A stretch of DNA of 64,000 bases from Pseudomonas putida. GTDB taxonomy: Bacteria; Pseudomonadota; Gammaproteobacteria; Pseudomonadales; Pseudomonadaceae. The position numbers were made by a program, and so were the translations under genes. Shown piece after piece: positions 26,396 to 35,855 of the stretch (its first letter is position 1; each line of letters starts with the position of its first letter). A model generated the notes under the pieces. It saw nothing but the letters and a program-made list of their open reading frames with translations, searched no databases and was not told the DNA's origin. The stretch is taken from contig NZ_CP039372.1 in assembly GCF_005080685.1 (NCBI RefSeq), positions 1 through 64,000 on the forward strand, read 5' to 3'.

Positions 26396-27058
26396 CTACA
26401 AACCAAGTACCGATTTCAGGTCGATTTCTGGGGGCACTGCGGTGTCGAACTTGTAGCCCTTAATGACCAGGTTGTAGTGCGAGGCCAGCAGGGCCTTAGC
26501 CGATTCGCCATCTTTAAGTTCGAGGCAGTCGACCAGACGGGAATGCTCATTTCGTAGCTGACAGTAGTCGAATCCTGAACGGTACAAGGCATTGATAAGC
26601 GCTTCTTGGCGTCGAAGCTGGGTATGGATTTGATTCAGGATGTCGTTCTGCAGAAACGAAATGAGTAGCGAGTGAAACTGCCGGCCAAGCTGGTCGCCAA
26701 GATCGTGGTCGTGGTTTTCGAAGGCAACTCGCTCCTTCAGGGTATGAGCCCGTAAAGTTTCTAGATCTTTTTCACTGATGCTGCGGGTCAACTGGTCAAT
26801 GACCCCACTTTCCATGACCAGCAGCATTTGATACAGCTGGTAGGCGTCATCGAAGGTGGGGCAGGCAACTGTTGAGGAGCGTTTAGGCGAGACCACTACC
26901 AGCCGATCCTGTGACAAGCGTATCAACGCTTGCCTTACAACGGTGCGGCTTACTTCGAACAGCTCAGCGATGTCCCGCTCGTTCAGCTTGGTCCCTGGCG
27001 GTAGTCGGCGATGATAGATGGCGTCTGAAATAGCGGAAACAATTTTTTGAGTGAGCAT
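26396..27058 (-). CDS. GntR-family (FCD-type) regulator
   Basis: 220 residues: an N-terminal winged helix-turn-helix (LPPGTKLNERDIAELF...VSRTVVRQALIRL) and a helical C-terminal FCD ligand-binding domain (residues ~85-205) with conserved His (FHSLLI). FCD regulators are commonly repressors released by a catabolic substrate or intermediate. ATG 27058 is preferred over TTG 27073. It is divergent from the permease gene. The palindrome CTGGTATACCAG between them is of the TGGTATACCA type favoured by this family, so this protein is the likely reader of both operators (27276 and 35557). Confidence 0.85.
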   Translation of the reverse strand: MLTQKIVSAISDAIYHRRLPPGTKLNERDIAELFEVSRTVVRQALIRLSQDRLVVVSPKRSSTVACPTFDDAYQLYQMLLVMESGVIDQLTRSISEKDLETLRAHTLKERVAFENHDHDLGDQLGRQFHSLLISFLQNDILNQIHTQLRRQEALINALYRSGFDYCQLRNEHSRLVDCLELKDGESAKALLASHYNLVIKGYKFDTAVPPEIDLKSVLGL

Positions 27059-27275
27059 GGCACCAGCTATCAATGGAAGTTAGCAGCCGGGTAGCCTATC
27101 ACACCGCCTTCTCCGGCGGGATTGGCACTGTCTTGGGGAGCCTCCGCAGAAAATGGTCCGAAAAGGGGCGTTTTGGTCGAAAAGCCCAACATAAAATCCC
27201 GGCGCAGCCCTCAGAAACCTGATCACCGAGACAGCTTGTGGATCTGGCATGAAGGATGCTTGCGTCAGATGGCTA

Positions 27276-27300
27276 CTGGTATACCAGATATCCAATCTGG
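27276..27300 (+). promoter_or_regulatory. Composite operator before the permease gene
   Basis: Perfect palindrome CTGGTATACCAG (27276-27287) overlaps the left arm of a second inverted repeat CCAGAT-N5-ATCTGG. It is 74 bases before the permease ATG. The same 25-base arrangement, with only the 5-base spacer changed, occurs at 35557-35581 in the same orientation relative to its gene. Confidence 0.75.
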
Positions 27301-27373
27301 CATTTCAGTGTCTACTTCGACTACTAGCTCCAGCCAGTTGCCATAAGCAAGGAGCCCCACAGCGCAGGTCTGT

Positions 27374-28717
27374 ATGAAGAACTCTCCACCTAGAAATAAT
27401 GCGCGCTTCATTTCAATGCTCTTAATGGCATGCCAGCACGTAATGGTGATGTACGCCGGTGCCGTGGCGATTCCATTGGTGCTGGGTGCGGCGCTTGGAT
27501 TGTCTAAGGCCGACATCGCTTTTCTAATCAACGCCGACCTATTCGCGTGCGGGATCGTCACGATCATTCAAGCGTTAGGTGTGGGGCCAATAGGTATTCG
27601 CATGCCTGTAATGATGGGGGTAACGTTCACAGCTATTGGCCCCATGATTGCAATCGGTTCCGACGCTACAGTGGGCTTGTCGGGAATCTTTGGGGCTACC
27701 ATCGCTGCTGGTTTGTTCGGCTTGGCTGTCGCGCCATTGGTGGGGAAACTCCTGCGTTTTTTCCCGCCCGTGGTGACGGGAACAGAGATCGTCGCAGTAG
27801 GACTTTCGCTAATGTCCGTAGCTGCCGCTTGGTCTGGCGGCGGCTTTGGGAATCCGGACTTTGGTCGACCTCTCTACCTTGGAATCGCTGCCGCAGTGTT
27901 GGTCTGTATTCTGCTAATTGTGCGGTATGCCAAGGGTTTTCTGAATAACATATCTGTACTTCTAGGGCTAGTATTTGGGTTCGCAGTGGCTGCGGTGGCG
28001 GGTTTAGTAAGCCTGGAGGGGATTCAGGAAGCACCAGTGTTCGGGCTTATCAAGCCCTTTCATTTCGGCATACCGACCTTCCATATCTGGCCAATCGCAG
28101 CCATGTGCATCGTGATGCTGGTCACCTTCATCGAGTCCACCGGAATGTTCATCGCCCTAGGCGAGATAGTAGAGAAACCAATGGACGAGCGAACGCTGGT
28201 TCGGGGTTTTCGTGCTGATGCTGCAGGCACTATGATTGGCGGCATATTCAACACGTTCCCTTACACCTCCTATGCGCAGAACATAGGCCTGGTGAGTATC
28301 ACCGGGGTACGGAGCCGTTGGGTTTGCGCTTTTGCCGGAATGATACTGATTGTGCTTGGGTTATTTCCGAAGGTCGCGTATTTCGTCGCCTCCATACCTC
28401 CTTTTGTGTTGGGTGGTGCGGGCATTGTAATGTTCGGCATGGTGACTGCTAGCGGGATGAAGGTCTTGGCTCGGGTAGACTTCAAGAAAGTGGGCAACCT
28501 TTATATAGTGGCGATCAGCCTTGCGGTAGGCCTGCTGCCGGTAGTGTCTCCGCAATTCTTCAATAAGTTACCGTCTGCGTTAGGGCCTATTCTTGAAAGT
28601 CCTATTCTACTAACCGCGATCGTCGCCACTCTCCTTAATTTGTTCTTCAATGGAGTAGCTGCGAAACCAATGCGTCAAGGATCCGAATCAACTCCTGCTC
28701 AATCGCAAACTCTATAA
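27374..28717 (+). CDS. NCS2 family nucleobase/xanthine-urate permease
   Basis: 447 residues, about 14 membrane helices. NCS2 hallmarks: the TM1 motif ACQHVMVMYAGAVAIPL, FIESTGMF in TM8, and NTFPYTSYAQNIGLV in TM10, which corresponds to the substrate-site signature of the xanthine and urate transporters XanQ/UacT. It would import a purine base, its methyl derivative or urate by proton symport. Start ATG 27374 with a weak ribosome site (AAGGAGCCCC lies 20 bases upstream). An operator precedes it and a strong terminator follows, so it is a monocistronic unit of the GntR regulon. Confidence 0.9.
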   Translation: MKNSPPRNNARFISMLLMACQHVMVMYAGAVAIPLVLGAALGLSKADIAFLINADLFACGIVTIIQALGVGPIGIRMPVMMGVTFTAIGPMIAIGSDATVGLSGIFGATIAAGLFGLAVAPLVGKLLRFFPPVVTGTEIVAVGLSLMSVAAAWSGGGFGNPDFGRPLYLGIAAAVLVCILLIVRYAKGFLNNISVLLGLVFGFAVAAVAGLVSLEGIQEAPVFGLIKPFHFGIPTFHIWPIAAMCIVMLVTFIESTGMFIALGEIVEKPMDERTLVRGFRADAAGTMIGGIFNTFPYTSYAQNIGLVSITGVRSRWVCAFAGMILIVLGLFPKVAYFVASIPPFVLGGAGIVMFGMVTASGMKVLARVDFKKVGNLYIVAISLAVGLLPVVSPQFFNKLPSALGPILESPILLTAIVATLLNLFFNGVAAKPMRQGSESTPAQSQTL

Positions 28718-28800
28718 AGTAGAACTCAGTAATGTTGATAAATGTTTTAGAAAATATGAAGTGGTACCTGCCTTAATGCTCCCAGGTCAGGATTGCGCTT

Positions 28801-28827
28801 AGCGACCGTTATCGGTCGCTTTTTTTT
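28801..28827 (+). terminator. Strong rho-independent terminator
   Basis: Stem AGCGACCG / CGGTCGCT with a TTAT loop and a run of seven or more T, 85 bases after the permease stop. Confidence 0.92.
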
Positions 28828-29063
28828 GCCTCTGAAACTCCCGATTATTATGGGGCGCGGCCGCACCATCACGTTGCAAGAGAGAGAGATTATCCCGCAC
28901 CGTAATACGCCGCCATTTATTTATATGCTCTCACACAGCGCAAAAGATTTTTTTATGTGTTGATTTCGTCGGTAAAATCTGCGCAATAGAGTGTTTGGCT
29001 GGCCCCATACTTGCTATGTATAAATAGCTGATCGCTCGGTCAGTTTTATATATTGGAGGTAAG
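28828..29063. other. AT-rich region before the porin gene
   Basis: No gene. The AT-rich stretch at 28915-29050 probably contains the promoter of the Tsx-like gene; TATATATTGGAGGTAAG supplies its ribosome site. No GntR-type palindrome is seen here. Confidence 0.4.
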
Positions 29064-29864
29064 ATGGAAGTTAATAAGTTGGTCGCTGCGGTAGGCTCTG
29101 CTGGGCTGCTGGGTATCACTTGTCTCCCACTATCTGCATTTGCAGACATGAATTGGCATAGCGACAGCCTTACATACCAATATGGTAAAGAGTTCAAAGT
29201 CGATGCCAAGACTGTTCAGACCATCACCTATGAACATTTTAGCGATTGGTCGTGGGGCGACGTGTATTTTTTCATTGATAACAACTGGTATCCAGGAGGT
29301 GGGACCTACAATGACGGGCATCATTCTATCTACAGTGAGACGGCGCCGCGTCTTTCACTTGGCAAAATGTTCAACAGCAACCTTGCCTTTGGTCCGATCA
29401 AGGATGTGCTAATCGCAACAAGCATTGAATGGGATAAGAACGACCGGAACGGTTCACACGATCAGGTCAATTATCTACTAGGCCCGGGATTTGATCTCGC
29501 TCTTCCAGGATTCGATTATTTCCAGATAAATTTCTATTACCGCAAGCCAGATGGCGGCGCCGCGCCCTCTGGTCAATGGCAGATTACTCCAAGCTGGGCT
29601 TATACGATTCCGATGGGACGCTCCGATCTAGTTATCGATGGTTATTTGGACTGGGTAGTCAATAACAAGGGGAGCTACCATCGCAATTTGCTCTTCAATC
29701 CCCAGGTAAAATATGACATTGGCAAGTATCTAGGCTATAAAGCGAAGCACTTCTATGCAGGTATCGAGTATAATAATTGGTCTAACAAGTACGCCATTAA
29801 GAGTACCAAGGAGTTCAATACCAATCAGAATGTGACAAGCCTGATTGTGAAATACTATTTTTAA
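29064..29864 (+). CDS. Tsx-like nucleoside-specific outer-membrane channel
   Basis: 266 residues: signal peptide (about 1-28, cleavage near AFA-D), then a beta-barrel protein with many amphipathic strands and a terminal Phe (VKYYF), as required for outer-membrane insertion. The ...FSDWSWGDVYFFIDN text matches the Tsx/OmpK family that passes nucleosides and nucleobases. Ribosome site GGAGGTAAG. The A+T content is higher than in the plasmid backbone, consistent with separate origin. It probably serves the purine permease encoded just upstream. Confidence 0.85.
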   Translation: MEVNKLVAAVGSAGLLGITCLPLSAFADMNWHSDSLTYQYGKEFKVDAKTVQTITYEHFSDWSWGDVYFFIDNNWYPGGGTYNDGHHSIYSETAPRLSLGKMFNSNLAFGPIKDVLIATSIEWDKNDRNGSHDQVNYLLGPGFDLALPGFDYFQINFYYRKPDGGAAPSGQWQITPSWAYTIPMGRSDLVIDGYLDWVVNNKGSYHRNLLFNPQVKYDIGKYLGYKAKHFYAGIEYNNWSNKYAIKSTKEFNTNQNVTSLIVKYYF

Positions 29865-29918
29865 CTATAGTGGCGGGCTGGTAGTTCGCCATTTATAGTT
29901 GGCAGAGCCAGAAATTAA

Positions 29919-29942
29919 AAAGGCCACCCGAGGGTGGCCTTT
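29919..29942. terminator. Bidirectional terminator
   Basis: AAAGGCCACCC and GGGTGGCCTTT arms with a GA centre, between the porin gene (+) and the 2-oxoglutarate oxygenase gene (-). It closes both transcripts. Confidence 0.88.
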
Positions 29943-29958
29943 GCATTCCGGCGAGTGA

Positions 29959-30954
29959 TTATACCGTGGCTTTGGTGACGCCGAACGTCTTGTCGAACAT
30001 CGCAGCAATGTGCCCCCCAACCGTGATAGGTGCCGGGTAGGTAGTGTCAGGCTTGCGAAGTGACGGTACTACTTCGACCTCGTAGTAGTAATCCAGGTCA
30101 AAGAAGGTAGGAATCGAGTAACGCGCGGCGTCTTGTCTCGCGTTGAAGACCCGATGCATGGTGGAGTGATACAGGCCATCCGTTAGCAACGGAACCATGT
30201 CGCCCAGATTCACAACGAAAGTACCATCAATGTAGGGGGCTTTCAGCCATTCCCCGTCGGCATTACGTACCTCCAGACCACCCACTTCATCCTGCAGCAG
30301 GAGAGTGATTAGACCCCAGTCGGTGTGTGCGCCGGCACCCAGCTGATTTTCACGAGCATCGGCCGGCTGACTTGGATAGTGAAGCATCCGAGTGATGATC
30401 ATTGGTTCCTTGAGACCTTCGTCGAAAAAGTCTTCAGGCAGTTGCAGTGATAGCGCGAGTAAGCGAACCAGCCTACGGCCGAGTAGATCCATGTACTGCA
30501 TGTAATCTTCGGTATGCTGACGAAAACGTGGATTCCCTTCTGGCCATTGATTGGGGCCATGGTAAGGAGTCTTGCGCTGAACATGGGGATGCGCCTCGGT
30601 TAGCTCTCGCCCCAAAAGGAACCCTTCCTTCAAATCGGGTGGCGAACCCTCGTCCAAGGTTTGTGCCGCGATAGGCTCATAGCCACGCAGACAACTCGAT
30701 TTCTTAGAGTTAATTCGCATCTTATCTTCAAGCGGAGTTCGGAAATAATCTTTGGCCACCGCGAATTGCGCCTGTTGCAGCTCTAACGGAACGCCGTGGT
30801 TTTTAATGTAAAAAAAACCAGTCTGTCGAGCAGCTTTATGAATTTCCCAAGCTACTGCCTTGCGTTTTTCAATATCGTGAGAAAAGCTGTCGAGCAAATC
30901 GATAACAGGAATGTTTTTTGCCACTGATGGCGGGGTGTAAATGACCATTTCCAA
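29959..30954 (-). CDS. 2-oxoglutarate/Fe(II) oxygenase, IPNS-like (first copy)
   Basis: 331 residues of the isopenicillin-N-synthase/2OG dioxygenase family: N-terminal DIOX_N segment (IPVIDL...TGFFYIKNHGVP) and jelly-roll core with Fe ligands His210, Asp212 (GAHTDWG) and His267 (STMHRV), and Arg278-x-Ser280 for 2-oxoglutarate. It should oxidise a small substrate with loss of CO2 and succinate; fungal thymine hydroxylase is a family member acting on a nucleobase. It is the last gene of the TIM-ndmC-ndmD-ndmE set, 114 bases after ndmE. The substrate is unknown. A second copy lies at 36899, which suggests two related steps or substrates. Confidence 0.85.
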   Translation of the reverse strand: MEMVIYTPPSVAKNIPVIDLLDSFSHDIEKRKAVAWEIHKAARQTGFFYIKNHGVPLELQQAQFAVAKDYFRTPLEDKMRINSKKSSCLRGYEPIAAQTLDEGSPPDLKEGFLLGRELTEAHPHVQRKTPYHGPNQWPEGNPRFRQHTEDYMQYMDLLGRRLVRLLALSLQLPEDFFDEGLKEPMIITRMLHYPSQPADARENQLGAGAHTDWGLITLLLQDEVGGLEVRNADGEWLKAPYIDGTFVVNLGDMVPLLTDGLYHSTMHRVFNARQDAARYSIPTFFDLDYYYEVEVVPSLRKPDTTYPAPITVGGHIAAMFDKTFGVTKATV

Positions 30955-31068
30955 GCCTCATTCAGCCAAATGTTTTAGTAGCAAGGCAGCGTTTCAAATT
31001 GAATCGGTTCGGCACGAATTTTCGGGCGCCGATGCTCGGCTCGGCGCTTCGCCCAGTGCCAATCCTGA

Positions 31069-31713
31069 TTAGTGCGGTGCGTCTCCTGCTGGGAAAATCC
31101 CCGACATTACTGTAAATCCAGGAACTCGCTTGACTGCATCCAGCCACAAACGTACGGAGGGATAATCTTGCAGGCATAGTCCTGCTTCGTCGGCCATCGC
31201 TACATACGGAAAACAGGCAATGTCAGCCACAGTCGCATGTGCCAACGGGCATAAATAATTGAAGCCCTGTTGACGCTGCATCCAAAGATGCTTATCCATT
31301 ACATTCAGCAGATCGTAAGCGCGAGAGCGGCAACTCTCAGCATCGAAGTCGTACATGAAAAGCTCGTGCAACCGAGCAGCTGAGATGGACCCAGTCAAAC
31401 TGTCCGCGAATGCTAGCCAGATCTGGATATCTCCAAGCACGTCGGGGCGATTGACCGGATACCATTGACGCGTCGAGTCATACATCGCAGCGAGATGAAC
31501 CAATATCGCCTGGGAGTCTCGAATGGTTTTTTCACCATCCTGCAAAACTGGCAATTGCCCCATCGGATTAATTCTCAGAAATGCTGGGGTTTTATGTTCC
31601 CGCCCTGGGTAAAACTCCACAACCTCGGTCTTGTATTTTAGACCTAGAATCGACATCATTAATCGGACTTTGAAGCAATTGCCAGACAACTCGAAATCGT
31701 AAAGTTTTAACAT
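31069..31713 (-). CDS. ndmE: NdmE-like glutathione S-transferase homologue
   Basis: 214 residues with the GST N-terminal thioredoxin-like domain (MLKLYDFELSGNCFKVRL; INPMGQLPVLQDG with the cis-Pro and the DSQAI motif) and an all-helical C-terminal domain. In caffeine-degrading Pseudomonas, NdmE is a GST homologue that acts as a structural partner of NdmC and NdmD in 7-methylxanthine N7-demethylation. Here the gene starts ten bases after the ndmD stop, and the set order is C-D-E. Naming rests on family plus context; a stand-alone GST role cannot be excluded. Confidence 0.75.
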   Translation of the reverse strand: MLKLYDFELSGNCFKVRLMMSILGLKYKTEVVEFYPGREHKTPAFLRINPMGQLPVLQDGEKTIRDSQAILVHLAAMYDSTRQWYPVNRPDVLGDIQIWLAFADSLTGSISAARLHELFMYDFDAESCRSRAYDLLNVMDKHLWMQRQQGFNYLCPLAHATVADIACFPYVAMADEAGLCLQDYPSVRLWLDAVKRVPGFTVMSGIFPAGDAPH

Positions 31714-31723
31714 GGGGCACCGA

Positions 31724-33479
31724 TTAAATATTCAACACCAGCTTCTTGGAATTACAGCCCGACACACATGGCATGATTAGCTTCCCACTTTCCTTCTCTT
31801 TGGCGGAAAGGTAGACGTCTTCATGATTTATATCGCCACTGATAACAGGGGTGACGCAAGCCCCGCAGACGCCTTGCTCGCAGGAGTAATCTATTGTTAT
31901 GCCGTGATCCAGACACGCCTTTAGAAGTGTTTGCCCTGGTTCGACGGTGAACTCTTGGCCTGTAGAATTTATTGCGACTTGGTACCCGGTCGTTGTGGTG
32001 GCGGGGCCTGAGCCTGTGGAAGGCGTCAGACCAAAGTACTCGAAGTGAATCTGCTCTGGGTAAACCCCGCTTGCTGAGCAACTGTAGCCACCAACTCGAT
32101 CATCTGTTGTGGACCACAAACGTACACATCGTGCTTGTCGCTATCCACCGACTGCAGCAGTTCAGTGATCGTTCGTTGGGTCCCAAGGACATCCAATCCT
32201 AGATAAGGTGGATGATCACTGGCCAAGGTAGCGATTCGATCCGGGAAGGCGATATGTTGCTCACCTCGCGCCAGGTAATGAAAACCATAGGGGCGCCCTA
32301 CGTACTGCAGATGCAAAGCCATCGCCAAGATCGGTGTGACCCCAATGCCACCCGCGATCAGCAATGGTGTGCGGCCAGGCGGCTGTAGGATGAACTGGTT
32401 TCGTGGTAGTGAGACCAGGATTTTGGTGCCGACGTGCACATCAGCGTGCATGCTGCGCGAGCCGCCTCGTGAGTTCACTTCATGCTTGACTCCGATCACC
32501 AGCACGTCCCGTTCCTCCGGGGTGTTCACTAAAGAATACTGGCGTAGGTGTCGGGAGGGCGTGAGCACGCTGACATGCATTCCCGGTTCGAGATCGAATT
32601 GTTGTGGCTCGTCAGGCGTGAGCCAATAAGAGTCAATGTCCGGAGTTTCACTACGACGTGACGTCACGGTGCACCAGAACTGGTGGTTCGCTGTAGCCTT
32701 GCGTGTTGCCGCCACTGGTACGGCATCAGATGCAATTAGTCGGACAGGGGAGCCGCGACGTTGCTAGTGCTCTCCCGCGCGGGCAAGAACAAATTTCCCA
32801 GAATATCAATGAAAGTCGACTTACGCTCTAAGGACACGGGTTGGTTAGAGAAAAGGCGAGCATGAATTACTGCTCGTCCATCCGACTCCGGCTGCACGAA
32901 CAGCCGTAGGGTGTCCAAAAGGCCTGCGCACTTCAGGTCTATAATAAGGCCGGTGGCCAGCACCTGAACCCCATCGGTAGAACTGCCCAAAACAGGAGCG
33001 AATAACGTTGCTGCTTCTTTGAGCAAGCCTGCGGCTGCAGTGGCGCTCATGGGAACAGTATGACTGCGTAGGTTGCTCGCTACGGCTGCATCGATCGGTG
33101 CAGAGTTGTTCGGTTTGTGTTCAGATCCAGCGGCCTCAAGCCGAGCAAAAACTACACCGTTCACCTCCGTACACTGGAACGTGCGAACGCATGCAGTGCT
33201 AGGTTTTGCGCCGGGATGTGCCGGTACAAAGGAGCACTGCCCCGAGCCGCTCTCGTATTTCCAGCCGTGGTATTGGCATTTGAGCTGGTCGCCGACATTC
33301 ACGCCTAGGCTTAACCGCACACCACGGTGTGGGCAACGATTCTCCCATACGTTTACTTCACCTGCGTCGTCACGCCAGACGGCAAGCTCCTGGCCAAGCA
33401 GACGTGTCTGGTACACATGCCTGAACGGCAAGTCTTCAGAGCTGGCAATCACGTGCCATTGTTGATTCAACGAAACCAT
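31724..33479 (-). pseudogene. ndmD: NdmD-like Rieske reductase, frame broken
   Basis: Three frames join into one ~585-residue protein by adding one C near 32740 and one G near 32075. The domains in order are: an extra N-terminal Rieske [2Fe-2S] domain (CPHRG, Cys49/His51; CQYHGW, Cys68/His71), an FMN-type reductase domain (HLRQYSLVN), an NAD domain (GGIGVTPILAM), and a plant-type ferredoxin (CEQGVCGAC...PCVSGC). An additional N-terminal Rieske on a reductase is the distinctive build of NdmD, electron donor of the N-demethylases. It starts 23 bases after ndmC ends. Both breaks lie in four-base homopolymers, so the gene may be intact in the cell. Confidence 0.85.
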
Positions 33480-33502
33480 ATCTCATCACCTGCTAATACA
33501 GC

Positions 33503-34354
33503 TCACCCACGGGTGGTGCCGAACGTCACGTTTCTGTCATTAAGCCAGCGTCGATAGGCACTGGAGAGTGCATCCGCTCGCACGGGGTTTCATGTCTTGG
33601 ATTAAGGGGCAAGGCCTTGGGACTTGGTTTATCAGGATCATGATGTCCTGCCCGAAAATGCGCTGCTGAAAGTCGCGCAGTTGTTTGTCGGTATTGATGT
33701 CGTCCAGGTAGCACATGATCGTGTGAGCGATGCTGCTCTCCTGATCCACCGGCTGCACGAAAAGTCCAAGCACATCCAAGCGGTTGGCATCGATCACACA
33801 TGTTTTGTAGAGGATGGCAATGAAAGGGCGAGCTATCCGGTAGACGTATTGCATCTCCACCGGCTCGCTCGCAGCTGCTGACCCCTTGGGCTGCGGGAAA
33901 CGACAATTGACTGCCCGAATTTCATCAGCCGCTTCATCTATTTCGACATCGTAAGCGGCAACCTCGGTCAGGGGCTCCGCGCCAAGAATGTCGGTATGAA
34001 CAAACGGAAAATGCGCCATGTCGAGAAAGTTCTCGATAACCCTCAGTCCTGACGTAGCTACTCGGATCGAGCCTGCGCTGACCACTCTGCGGTCCGCTTC
34101 CGCGAACTCCGGTATCGCAATGACGTCCCTAGGGTTATCGCTTAGTGACACCCAAAGCAGACCATAAATGCTCTTGGACGCTAGCTCCGCCGTGTTATCT
34201 GCCAGCCCGGCGGATACAGTGCCATCTGCAAGTTGGTACCAGATCTCCGTCCCTAAAATTCGAGTGTGGTATTTCCGGCCGCTGACTGTCTCGGCCAGCG
34301 CCCCGACGGGATACCAGTCGTCGATTACAAAGCTGTTTTCTGCGTGCATGAAAA
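33503..34354 (-). pseudogene. ndmC: NdmC-like Rieske-less oxygenase, frame broken near 3' end
   Basis: About 283 residues after repair. It has the mononuclear-iron catalytic domain of Rieske oxygenases (ENFLDMAHFPFVHTD; His113 and His118, Asp110) but no Rieske CxH/CxxH cluster, as described for NdmC, which borrows the Rieske domain of NdmD. Expected reaction: N7-demethylation of a methylxanthine with release of formaldehyde. Two one-base additions (an A near 33605, a C near 33570) restore SPKALPLNPRHETPVRADALSSAYRRWL, the conserved C-terminus of this family. ATG 34354 with AGAAGGC before it. It follows the TIM-barrel gene by 47 bases. Confidence 0.82.
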
Positions 34355-34401
34355 TGCCTTCTGAAGCCCGGCGCACCGTGGAGTGACCGGGGCAGTCACG
34401 G

Positions 34402-35487
34402 TTATTGGGCCCGGTACTGGGCAACGAATTCGGTAGGTGAAACAGCACTGCGGGCTTGATGGACAGCCGCACGCTCGGCATACAGCTCACGAACGAAGTT
34501 CGCGTAGGCGCAGCTGTCAGCGAACATGTTGTATTTCCAGCCTAGGCCGTAGGCGTTCAGATTGATGTTGTCGATGGTCATCAGCGACAGCGAGGTGTCG
34601 TCACTTTGCAGATACGCATCGATGACTTTGCGGGTCACTTCTTTGGTGCAAGCCAACTTGTGCGCATGCCACATATCGGTGTGCCATTCCCCCTTGGCTG
34701 GACGCTCGAATGGGTACTGAATAGATCGACCTGGGCGGTCAATACCTTTCGCGTCCCAAGGGCCAGTCTCAAAGCCCCACCAGTTCAATGGGCCGTTCGG
34801 TGCTGCTGGCCGCATCTGCGCCCAGTGCACTAGGTTGCGGCTAAGCCATTGATCTGCGTAGCTATCGGAATTGAACGGGTCAAGCATCGCAATGGCCTCG
34901 TTATCTCCGCGCATCTGTGAAACCGCGTGCTCGACCTCATTTTCAATCTTGAAGATGCAGTGGCTGTAATCCATCGCCATGTTGAATGGCACACCGCGAG
35001 TCTCAACCAGATCGGCTACTTCCAGCACTCGCCGGTAGTCTTCTGACCACATGTCAACGTGGTTTTCGAAGGTGATGATGACCCCAGATTTGGCAGCGTA
35101 TTCATAAGCGTCGAGGTAGCAGGCAGCCACTTCCTCATTGGTGACGTAGTGGCCGTCCTTGTGTTTGGCCCAAACCATGAAGTTGTGGTACTTGCCGCCT
35201 ACTTCTACGGTGAGATCCAGGTTTTCCCTGATGACTGCCTCATCGAGCCCCAAGGTGTAGCAGCCACTGCCCGACAGTACCGGCAGATCGTAGAGTTGGC
35301 TGCCCTTGATGTACTCGTCCAGCTCCTGACGATTGTTCGGAATACGATCGATGAAATCCCAAACTTGGGCTTCCTTTACCAGCTTGAACTGCTCGAGGAT
35401 GGGCAGTTCGACCAGGGAAACTGGCCGCTCCATGGATGACGCTTGAATGCCTAGACCGGCACATCCCAGCTTGAACATCTTTTTCAT
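34402..35487 (-). CDS. Xylose-isomerase-like TIM-barrel protein
   Basis: 361 residues of the AP-endonuclease/sugar-phosphate isomerase TIM-barrel superfamily (segments FKLGCAGLG, TFENHVDMW, NMAMDYSHC; Glu, Asp and His residues typical of metal binding). No specific family was recognised. Start ATG 35487 was chosen because AGGGGATC precedes it and the barrel begins at once; a longer frame from 35550 would start next to the operator. It is the first gene of the presumed operon with ndmC, ndmD, ndmE and a 2OG oxygenase, so it may isomerise or cleave a ring-opened product of purine oxidation. No role is known for such a protein in caffeine pathways. Confidence 0.75.
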   Translation of the reverse strand: MKKMFKLGCAGLGIQASSMERPVSLVELPILEQFKLVKEAQVWDFIDRIPNNRQELDEYIKGSQLYDLPVLSGSGCYTLGLDEAVIRENLDLTVEVGGKYHNFMVWAKHKDGHYVTNEEVAACYLDAYEYAAKSGVIITFENHVDMWSEDYRRVLEVADLVETRGVPFNMAMDYSHCIFKIENEVEHAVSQMRGDNEAIAMLDPFNSDSYADQWLSRNLVHWAQMRPAAPNGPLNWWGFETGPWDAKGIDRPGRSIQYPFERPAKGEWHTDMWHAHKLACTKEVTRKVIDAYLQSDDTSLSLMTIDNINLNAYGLGWKYNMFADSCAYANFVRELYAERAAVHQARSAVSPTEFVAQYRAQ

Positions 35488-35556
35488 GTGTTGATCCCCT
35501 ATCGCGTGTGCCAGAGTCAAAGGCCATTTGCTGTCATCATCAAATTTCATGGCTTT

Positions 35557-35581
35557 CCAGATGCACAATCTGGTATACCAG
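35557..35581 (-). promoter_or_regulatory. Composite operator before the TIM-barrel/ndm operon
   Basis: CCAGAT-N5-ATCTGG overlapping the perfect palindrome CTGGTATACCAG (35570-35581). Read on the minus strand it is the same composite as at 27276-27300 except for the spacer, and it sits ~70 bases before the chosen ATG. Confidence 0.75.
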
Positions 35582-35855
35582 TTATGCCGATGTCAAAGCA
35601 CTTCCTGTGCCAATTCACTTGATTGATAGGGCTAGCCCTCTATTTGACTGGTCGGACAGCTTTTGATGAAAGCGTCCGAAGATTCTTGGCGAGGCTTTTA
35701 GCGCCAAAGAGGTGCGCCAATCTTCTTTTGTGATTCAGATTGGTGCGCTGGTGAGGTGTATGTCTGCTTGCGCACGCGTGCTACCTCCAGTCTTTGCCCT
35801 AGCATCGCTTGGGCTGAAGACCTTTAAGCCCGCATAGTGATTTGAGGGATTAACA

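Noticed and set aside
32060..32090. Programmed frameshift joining the ndmD ferredoxin domain
   Set aside because: A missing G in a GGGG run explains it; no slippery site of the usual X-XXY-YYZ form.
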